A stretch of 13,272 bases of DNA from assembly GCA_025455635.1 (NCBI GenBank), contig JALOMF010000040.1, forward strand, positions 1 through 13,272, written 5' to 3'. Within the stretch, counting starts at the first letter, position 1. The number at the start of each line of letters is the position of its first letter. The notes beneath the pieces are model-generated. The model did no database searches, was not told the origin of the DNA, and saw nothing but the letters and a program-made list of their open reading frames with translations. The translations under genes were made by a program, and so were the position numbers. Shown here piece by piece: positions 8,836 to 13,272 of this stretch. This DNA comes from Saprospiraceae bacterium (GTDB lineage: Bacteria > Bacteroidota > Bacteroidia > Chitinophagales > Saprospiraceae).

Positions 8836-8866
8836 GCTAATTTAACTGGGGTTTTTGTTGTCTTTT

Positions 8867-8887
8867 TTCCAGCTTCCCTTCTAGCTT
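8867..8887 (-). pseudogene. Degenerate third trace of the Rpn KLEG repeat
   Basis: On the minus strand, 8887-8867 reads K-L-E-G-K-L-E, continuing K-R-Q-Q-K-P-Q-L-N to a stop at 8837-8839. The 21 bases 8869-8889 differ from the KLEG-coding 12-bp array of the two upstream copies at only three positions. The trace is out of frame with the free-standing ORF, which stops at 8887-8889, and has no start of its own. It is best read as the remnant of an older copy or the tail of a decayed paralogue. The match is short, so chance cannot be excluded. Confidence 0.45.
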
Positions 8888-9207
8888 TAAGTGGGCACTT
8901 GTTTATGAGTTACCGCCACTTTTTTTGTAGTGGTTTTCGTTGCAGTTCTCCGCTTGTTCACATTTTTATTGGTCGCTAATTGCACCCGCAAGTCTTTGAC
9001 TTCCTTGAGTTTTGCGCCCGTGAGGCCAGCAATTTGTTGGTCAGGAAAAGACGGAAATTCTGCTATTAATTTTTTGGCAAAAGTGGTTATCTGTTCCCTC
9101 ATACCTTCCAGCTTTCCTTCCAGCTTTCCTTCCAGCTTAATTTGGTCGTAGGTTGACAATGTTGCTATCTGCATGTTTCTTGAAAAGTTTTGAGTAGCTC
9201 TTTTCAT
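8887..9207 (-). CDS. Free-standing Rpn C-terminal domain (RpnS-like)
   Basis: A 106-codon ORF that is a near-copy of the last part of the adjacent rpn gene. Residues 5-~88 (TQNFSRNMQIATL onward, through 'LATNK') match the tail of the full protein with only a few changes: T/A, K/T, D/G, V/A, N/A and R/K. It lacks the nuclease domain. It carries three KLEG units against four in the full gene. The end differs ('VAVTHKQVPT' instead of 'SGGNS') because of a one-base difference at an A7 tract. The start used here is ATG at 9207; ATG at 9174 (Met12, 'MQIATL') has a more A-rich upstream context and is an equally good or better start. By analogy with E. coli RpnS it could be an antitoxin that binds the full nuclease, or simply a decaying duplicate. 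No promoter was seen, so it would be read from the rpn transcript. Confidence 0.6.
   Translation of the reverse strand: MKRATQNFSRNMQIATLSTYDQIKLEGKLEGKLEGMREQITTFAKKLIAEFPSFPDQQIAGLTGAKLKEVKDLRVQLATNKNVNKRRTATKTTTKKVAVTHKQVPT
8902..9195. repeat. Tandem direct repeat, downstream copy (A)
   Basis: This is homologous to 9225-9531 in the same orientation. I count about eleven substitutions plus a 12-bp and a 1-bp length difference over some 295 aligned bases. Weaker similarity continues to about 9214. The copy covers the Rpn tail only. No terminal inverted repeats or target duplications flank it, so it looks like a local tandem duplication, not an insertion element. Confidence 0.95.
9104..9139. 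repeat. 12-bp tandem repeat, 3 units (copy A)
   Basis: Three units of CCTTCCAGCTTT (the last ends in TTA), coding on the minus strand for KLEG three times. Copy B has four units. Confidence 0.95.
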
Positions 9208-9225
9208 CAGATTTATTAAACTGAT

Positions 9226-9510
9226 TTATGAGTTACCGCCACTTTTTCTAGGAGTGGTTTTCGTTGCAGTTTTTCGCTTGTTAACAGCTTTATTGGTCGC
9301 TAATTGCGCCCGCAAGCCTTTGACTTCCTTGAGTGTTGCGCCCGTGAGGCCAGCAATTTGTTGGTCAGGAAAAGACGGAAATTCTGCTATTAATTTTTTG
9401 GCAAAAGCGGTTATCTGTTCCCTCATACCTTCCAGCTTTCCTTCCAGCTTTCCTTCCAGCTTTCCTTCCAGCTTAATTTGGTCGTAGGTTGACAATGTTG
9501 CTATCTGCAT
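9226..9510 (-). CDS. Possible internally started RpnS within rpn
   Basis: An in-frame ATG at 9510 (Met245 of the full protein, 'MQIATL') lies just before the KLEG array and would give a 94-residue C-terminal protein. The bases before it (AAGAAAC) have A at -3 and -6, which favours initiation in Bacteroidota, but there is no Shine-Dalgarno sequence. In E. coli Rpn loci such internal products are the antitoxins. Here it is inferred from family knowledge and position only. The same ATG and context are kept in the downstream copy at 9174. Confidence 0.35.
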   Translation of the reverse strand: MQIATLSTYDQIKLEGKLEGKLEGKLEGMREQITAFAKKLIAEFPSFPDQQIAGLTGATLKEVKGLRAQLATNKAVNKRKTATKTTPRKSGGNS

Positions 9511-10242
9511 GTTTCTTGAAAAGTTTTGAGTTACTTTTTTCTTTAGATTTTCTCCGCCAAGTTCGGAGATTCTGGCATAATAAACAAAAAGATGCTCCAC
9601 GAAGTTTCTCCCTTCCTCCGTTTTAAGGAATTCTTCCCCTCGTTCGAAAATGACCACAAACTGTTCGGCTAGGTATTTTTTGTCAGCAGAATGTTTCATG
9701 GTCAGCAGGCCGTAGGCCAAGAAACCGATGCGCAGTTTCAGCAATTCCAAATCAGCGTGGTTCGATAGGTCTATCAACACATAGTCAAAGCCGCCGAGGT
9801 AGGGCAGGAGTGGCTTTGGCAGTCGCCCAAAATACTCGTCCAGTCCCCTGACTTTCCACTTCCCCTTGCCGTGATAAAGCACGATGGGCAAAACCATGGC
9901 TGGCGCCTCCTTGTTTTGAACCTGCAAGGTCCAAATCCGCTGCCTGTACTCGTTAAGTTGAAAATGGGGGTAAGGAGGCGTAAAGCTTTTATGCTCCAAT
10001 AAAATGGCGATAGTAGCTTGATTACCAGCAGCTTGTGTTCCCGCCAAACGGCATCGGAACACCTTGTCGGAGAATACAGCCGCCAACTCAGGGGTGGTGT
10101 ACTCCGTATCGTCGGGCGACAATGTTTCGAGGTCAAGGCAGCCAAGCACGTCCTTCGGCAAAAAGGCATGGAGGAACTCCTTCGCAGCTCCCAATATCGA
10201 GAACAGGTATTTGAAAAACTCGTCGTGGGGATGGTCTTTCAT
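9226..10242 (-). CDS. Rpn-family PD-(D/E)XK nuclease (putative toxin/defence)
   Basis: A 338-residue Rpn protein, often annotated as 'recombination-promoting nuclease/putative transposase'. The start is ATG at 10242 because the family begins a few residues before the 'HDEFFKYLF' motif (residues 6-14); a GTG at 10308 would add 22 unrelated residues. The PD-(D/E)XK core shows D59 in 'FSDKVF' and E83-H-K85 in 'LLEHKS', followed by conserved Gln/Tyr positions in 'HFQLNEYRQRIW' (93-104). A helical middle region leads to the C-terminal domain, with four KLEG repeats (257-272), a 'FPDQQIAGLTG' segment (291-301) and a Lys/Thr-rich tail. In E. coli, Rpn proteins are toxic DNases that act against phage and are held in check by their separately made C-terminal domain. 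The gene is complete with its catalytic residues present. It lies 62 bp downstream of nadA on the same strand, with no clear promoter of its own. Confidence 0.9.
   Translation of the reverse strand: MKDHPHDEFFKYLFSILGAAKEFLHAFLPKDVLGCLDLETLSPDDTEYTTPELAAVFSDKVFRCRLAGTQAAGNQATIAILLEHKSFTPPYPHFQLNEYRQRIWTLQVQNKEAPAMVLPIVLYHGKGKWKVRGLDEYFGRLPKPLLPYLGGFDYVLIDLSNHADLELLKLRIGFLAYGLLTMKHSADKKYLAEQFVVIFERGEEFLKTEEGRNFVEHLFVYYARISELGGENLKKKVTQNFSRNMQIATLSTYDQIKLEGKLEGKLEGKLEGMREQITAFAKKLIAEFPSFPDQQIAGLTGATLKEVKGLRAQLATNKAVNKRKTATKTTPRKSGGNS
9428..9475. repeat. 12-bp tandem repeat, 4 units (copy B)
   Basis: Four units of CCTTCCAGCTTT (the last ends in TTA), encoding KLEG four times in the full Rpn protein. 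The extra unit is the 12-bp length difference between the copies and fits replication slippage. Confidence 0.95.
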
Positions 10243-10304
10243 AGTAGTTTGTATGGATAAAAAATGCTGTACGGCTAGTTTCCATACCATCACACCTTCA
10301 AACC

Positions 10305-11312
10305 TCACAAACCCGCCTTGGCCGAAATCTCCAGCATTCGGTCAATGCTTTTCACGCCCTCCCGGATGACCCATTCCGGCAAAATCACTTCGGGCATTTC
10401 ATATTTCATGCAGATATAAAGCTTCTCCAGGGTGTTCAGCTTCATGTGCGGGCACTCGTTGCAGGCGCAGGTGTTTTCAGGTGGGGCTGGGAGGAAGGTC
10501 TTGTGCGGCGACGCCTTCTCCATCTGGTGCAGGATGCCCGCCTCGGTAGCCACGATGAACTCGGTGGCCTCGCTGCGCATCGTAAATTTCAACAAACCCG
10601 TGGTGGAGCCGATATAATCCGCCGTGGCCAGCAGGTGCTCTTCGCATTCGGGGTGGGCAATCAGCAGTGCGTTGGGGTGTTGCCTGCGCAATTTGGCGAT
10701 TTTCTCCATTGAAAAAATCTCGTGCACCATGCAGGCCCCGTTCCAGAGCACCATGTCACGCCCGGTTTTCTTCACCAAATAGCGCCCAAGGTTGATGTCC
10801 GGGGCGAAGATGATGGGCTGGTCTTTCGGGATGCTCTCGATGATTTGCACGGCATTGGTGCTGGTACAGCAGATGTCGGTCAGCGTCTTCATTTCCGCCG
10901 TGGTGTTCACGTAGCTCACCACGATGTGGTCAGGGTATTTTTCCTTGAATTTCTTGAACAGCGGCGCTGGGCAGGCATCGGCGAGGGAGCAGCCAGCCTT
11001 GAGGTCGGGCAATATCACTTTTTTGTGGGGACTGAGCATCTTGGCCGTTTCCGCCATGAAGTGAACCCCAGCGAACACGATGATATCGGCCTCGGTGCGG
11101 GCCGCCTCCTGCGAGAGGCCAAGGCTGTCGCCGATATAGTCGGCAATATCTTGGATGTCCGGTTCTTGGTAATAATGTGCCAAAATGATGGCATTTTTCT
11201 CTTTCTTGAGCTTGTTTATCTCCTCGAAAAGGTCGAGCGTGGGGTCAACGTCAATGTCGAGGAAGCCCAGTTTTTGAAGCTTTTCGGGGGCAAAATCAAT
11301 TTCAGTAGTCAT
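10305..11312 (-). CDS. nadA: Quinolinate synthase NadA
   Basis: A 335-residue enzyme that condenses iminoaspartate (from NadB) with dihydroxyacetone phosphate to quinolinate in de novo NAD synthesis. 'ILAHYYQ' (43-49) and 'DSLGLS' (62-67) are family motifs. The three expected [4Fe-4S] ligands are visible: C108 in 'KAGCSLADACP', C194 in 'WNGACMVHE' and C287 in 'CACNECPHMKLNT'. C282 and C284 in the same motif are extra cysteines. The length is typical of NadA and the protein looks complete. No nadB or nadC lies in the window. A TAnnTTTG-type box is close upstream, and the rpn gene follows on the same strand. Confidence 0.97.
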   Translation of the reverse strand: MTTEIDFAPEKLQKLGFLDIDVDPTLDLFEEINKLKKEKNAIILAHYYQEPDIQDIADYIGDSLGLSQEAARTEADIIVFAGVHFMAETAKMLSPHKKVILPDLKAGCSLADACPAPLFKKFKEKYPDHIVVSYVNTTAEMKTLTDICCTSTNAVQIIESIPKDQPIIFAPDINLGRYLVKKTGRDMVLWNGACMVHEIFSMEKIAKLRRQHPNALLIAHPECEEHLLATADYIGSTTGLLKFTMRSEATEFIVATEAGILHQMEKASPHKTFLPAPPENTCACNECPHMKLNTLEKLYICMKYEMPEVILPEWVIREGVKSIDRMLEISAKAGL

Positions 11313-11329
11313 TTTGATAAATTTTACGG

Positions 11330-11337
11330 CAAAGTTA
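11330..11337 (-). promoter_or_regulatory. Candidate -7 box for nadA
   Basis: On the minus strand this reads TAACTTTG, an exact TAnnTTTG match, 17 bases before the nadA ATG at 11312. No TTTG was seen at the expected -33 spacing. The transcript could run on into the rpn genes, since no terminator was seen between nadA and rpn. Confidence 0.45.
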
Positions 11338-11501
11338 GGCGTTAACGGCTGTGTTTTTGGTGGTGAAAAAACTTTTGGTACTCAAATTGCTCCAAAAAAG
11401 CACAGTCCAAATAACAGCCTACTACAATCTCGAAGTACAATTTCTACGAACCGCCATACCGTGCGTCACATACCTTGGCATTTTTTGAAAACAAATAGAC
11501 T

Positions 11502-11945
11502 ATGAAAAATAATGTTCCTGCTTTTTCCTTGCTGAAATCCAATTATCCTACCGTGGAAGCCGACGCAGACCTGACGGTCATTCGCCATGTGTTCAACCGA
11601 TTTCCAGACAGCTTCCTGCCCGTGGTCAGGGATGGAAAGTTCGTCGGGGTCATCCTGCGGGAAGACTTCCTGCGCAAATTCGTCGCTTCCGACGACTACC
11701 GCCTAACCGCTAAAGACTTGATTTCCAAGGAGATAGTAAAGCTGCTGCCCGAAAACACACTGACCGATGCCTTCGAGATTTTCGATACCAATATCTTCAG
11801 CGTGCTGCCCATCGCCGATGGTCAAGACAAACTGATGGGTTTGCTGCTCAAAGAAGACCTAGAGCGCCATCTTTTGGCCGTGCCCAGCAAGCTGCGGGAG
11901 CGGTTTGCCCGGCTCCGCAAAATCGTGGCGGCCCCACTTCCATAA
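11502..11945 (+). CDS. Small two-CBS-domain protein
   Basis: A 147-residue cytoplasmic protein made almost entirely of a CBS pair. The first repeat is about residues 8-62 ('LPVVRDGKFVGVILREDFLRKF') and the second about 70-135 ('VLPIADGQDKLMGLLLKEDL'). Both show the hydrophobic-P-V...G.vvG.l...D pattern of the fold. CBS pairs bind adenine nucleotides and usually regulate an attached enzyme or transporter; here they stand alone, so the partner is unknown. The gene is divergent from nadA (189-bp gap) and converges on trpA with 3 bp between the stop codons. A weak -7-like TACCTTGG at 11471-11478 precedes it. Confidence 0.85.
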   Translation: MKNNVPAFSLLKSNYPTVEADADLTVIRHVFNRFPDSFLPVVRDGKFVGVILREDFLRKFVASDDYRLTAKDLISKEIVKLLPENTLTDAFEIFDTNIFSVLPIADGQDKLMGLLLKEDLERHLLAVPSKLRERFARLRKIVAAPLP

Positions 11946-11948
11946 CCT

Positions 11949-12707
11949 TCACCTGAGCCTTCCCACAAATTCGCTGGCCGGCTCGCCCGCCTCCTGCGCC
12001 CTTATGAATGCACTGCCAACCACGCCGCCGTTCAAGTATTGGCACACCGTTTCAAACGCTTTTTTGTCGGAAATCCCAAAACCTACCAGCACCGGATTTT
12101 TCAGTTCCAGCTTCGCAATGCGCTGGAAATAAGCCACTTGTGACTCGTTGAAACCACCTGCACCACCTGTCGTACTAGCCGTGCTCACGGCGTAGAGGAA
12201 GCCCCGGCTGGCGGCATCTAGTTCCCTAATCCGCTCGTCCGAGGTCTGTGGTGTGACGAGAAATATGGGACAGAGGTCGTGCTTCGCAAACAGCGCCGCA
12301 TGGTTTTTTTCATAAAAAGCCAAGGGCAAATCGGGCAAAATCACGCCGTCCACGCCCACCTCAGCGCATTTTTCACAAAATCGTTCCATGCCGAATTGCA
12401 GCACGGGGTTCAGGTAGCCCATCAGCACCAGCGGCATTTGCGTCTCCGAGCGGATGCCTTCGAGCTGCGCAAACAGCTTCTCCAACGACATCCCATTTTC
12501 CAGTGCCGCATGGCTGCTCGCCTGAATGGTCGGCCCATCGGCCAGCGGGTCGCTGAACGGCATACCCACTTCCACGAGGTCGGCCCCGGCAGCGGCCAGG
12601 TCGAGGATGGTCTGGCGGGTGCCATCGGGCGTGGGGTAGCCAGCGGTGAAGAAGATGGAGAGGATGTTTTGGGGCTTATTGGCCAGCCGCTTTTCTAGTC
12701 GGTTCAT
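11949..12707 (-). CDS. trpA: Tryptophan synthase alpha chain
   Basis: A 252-residue TIM-barrel enzyme that cleaves indole-3-glycerol phosphate to indole and glyceraldehyde 3-phosphate, working with TrpB. The signature 'VEVGMPFSDPLADGPTIQ' carries both catalytic acids, E46 and D57 (E49 and D60 in Salmonella). 'VDGVILPDLP' and the phosphate-binding 'STASTTGGAGG' and 'VLVGFGISD' segments are present. ATG at 12707 is chosen because 'MNRLEKRLAN' is the usual N-terminus; the frame is open up to 12770 but the extra residues are not TrpA-like. The chosen start overlaps the 3' end of the upstream XRE gene by 32 bp, which suggests cotranscription and perhaps translational coupling. No other trp gene is next to it within the window. 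Confidence 0.96.
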   Translation of the reverse strand: MNRLEKRLANKPQNILSIFFTAGYPTPDGTRQTILDLAAAGADLVEVGMPFSDPLADGPTIQASSHAALENGMSLEKLFAQLEGIRSETQMPLVLMGYLNPVLQFGMERFCEKCAEVGVDGVILPDLPLAFYEKNHAALFAKHDLCPIFLVTPQTSDERIRELDAASRGFLYAVSTASTTGGAGGFNESQVAYFQRIAKLELKNPVLVGFGISDKKAFETVCQYLNGGVVGSAFIRAQEAGEPASEFVGRLR

Positions 12708-13263
12708 GTTTTTTTGATTTGGTGGGTGGGAGGGGTTTGGCTTCGCCAACTTTCGCCAAAATTTCTTCAAAATTTAGCGTTGGCGAAAAATCTTGACGTT
12801 TCTGGCGCAATCGTTCCAATTCGTTTTTGCTCTGCACGCTGAGCCATAATGTGGCGGAAATGCCAAATATTTGTTCCAGTTTCATGGCGAAAATGGGACT
12901 GACGCTTCGGCGACCTTTCAGCATTGCGCTCAGGTTTGACGGCTTGATATCGGTATATGCCGCAAAATCTTTGTGCCTTACACCAGCCGCTTTGATACAT
13001 TCAGCGAGCATGGATGGAATATCATTTGTCCCAATATAAATTTCATCCCGCAAATAATCCTCCATGCGCCATCTTATTTGAAGGAGGTTGCGCTTTATTT
13101 CCCGGTTTGGCAGTTCAAGGCTGGCAAGTTCCTTTAACCTCGAAAAGGAGATTTTGGCGTTCTCGCTTTCAGTGTCAACGTAGCCAGTGCCGTTGCCAAT
13201 CAAGCCGTCGAAATCCTCTATGCTCTCAGGCGCTATCAAAACGTTTTCTTTCGTTAAGCCCAT
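12676..13263 (-). CDS. HigA-like XRE-family regulator
   Basis: 195 residues from ATG at 13263; the frame remains open to the window edge, so the true start may lie beyond it. Residues ~84-148 form an XRE helix-turn-helix of the HigA/VapI antidote type: 'AAGVRHKDFAAYTDIKPSNL', then 'SAMLKGRRSVSP' and 'FGISATLWLSVQ', the last matching the characteristic F.L...W....Q end of that family. The ~80-residue N-terminal part is not recognised, and the C-terminus is basic. HigA proteins are usually antitoxins encoded just after a HigB toxin; any toxin here would lie past base 13272. It could equally be a lone regulator. Its last 32 bp overlap trpA. Confidence 0.75.
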   Translation of the reverse strand: MGLTKENVLIAPESIEDFDGLIGNGTGYVDTESENAKISFSRLKELASLELPNREIKRNLLQIRWRMEDYLRDEIYIGTNDIPSMLAECIKAAGVRHKDFAAYTDIKPSNLSAMLKGRRSVSPIFAMKLEQIFGISATLWLSVQSKNELERLRQKRQDFSPTLNFEEILAKVGEAKPLPPTKSKKHEPTRKAAGQ

Positions 13264-13272
13264 GTCCGAAGT

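Larger units (their letters stand above)
9225..9531. repeat. Tandem direct repeat, upstream copy (B), inside rpn
   Basis: This is the 3' end of the complete rpn gene and the partner of 8902-9195. The offset between copies is 336 bp on the N-terminal side of the array, which is 112 whole codons, so the two copies are in the same reading frame there. Confidence 0.95.

Noticed and set aside
9104..9475. CRISPR-like array
   Set aside because: The 12-bp units are directly adjacent without spacers and encode KLEG in frame.
8902..9531. Insertion sequence or transposon, suggested by the direct repeats and the 'putative transposase' label of Rpn proteins
   Set aside because: There are no terminal inverted repeats, no target-site duplication and no DDE or serine/tyrosine recombinase motif; the protein has a PD-(D/E)XK nuclease core and the repeat covers only its own tail.
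10722..11345. 207-codon plus-strand open frame opposite nadA
   Set aside because: It is fully antisense to nadA, whose cluster ligands and motifs are clear, and its translation is His-rich and unlike any known protein.
12708..12770. N-terminal extension of TrpA from ATG 12770
   Set aside because: The additional residues do not resemble TrpA, whose normal N-terminus begins at the Met encoded at 12707, and they would deepen the overlap with the upstream gene.

Overview
The window looks chromosomal and comes from a member of the Bacteroidota. The evidence is a protein with a type IX secretion (T9SS) sorting domain, a Y_Y_Y/propeller sensor kinase of the kind common in that phylum, -7 boxes of the TAnnTTTG type upstream of several genes, and start codons without clear Shine-Dalgarno sequences. 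The style of the T9SS protein and the moderate-to-high GC of the coding DNA suggest a Saprospiria-like lineage, but that placement is an impression and was not computed.

Left part (1-4355): the C-terminal end of a DUF4143 ATPase gene, then a LuxR-type response regulator (+) and a very large propeller-type histidine kinase (-). These two lie tail to tail with 6 bp between the stop codons and probably form one two-component system. Middle (4356-8835): a secreted T9SS cargo protein with its own hairpin terminator, a 354-bp gap with a candidate promoter, and the housekeeping protease gene lon, closed by a strong hairpin that can serve both strands.

The most interesting part is 8837-10242 (-). 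It holds a complete Rpn-family (PD-(D/E)XK, 'recombination-promoting nuclease') gene. Directly downstream, the last ~310 bp are duplicated in tandem as a free-standing 106-codon ORF, followed by a shorter degenerate trace of the same repeat. In E. coli the C-terminal domain of Rpn proteins is translated separately as a small antitoxin (RpnS) that blocks the full-length nuclease, and it carries a 4-residue repeat of variable number. Here the full gene has four KLEG units and the free-standing copy three, with a different C-terminus caused by a one-base difference at an A7 tract. This may be an Rpn toxin-antitoxin/phage-defence locus with an extra antitoxin-like cassette.

Right part (10305-13272): nadA (quinolinate synthase, -) just upstream of the rpn gene; a small two-CBS-domain protein (+); trpA (tryptophan synthase alpha, -), converging on the CBS gene with a 3-bp gap; and a HigA-like XRE regulator (-) whose 3' end overlaps the trpA start by 32 bp. 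No tRNA, rRNA, CRISPR array or insertion sequence was seen.
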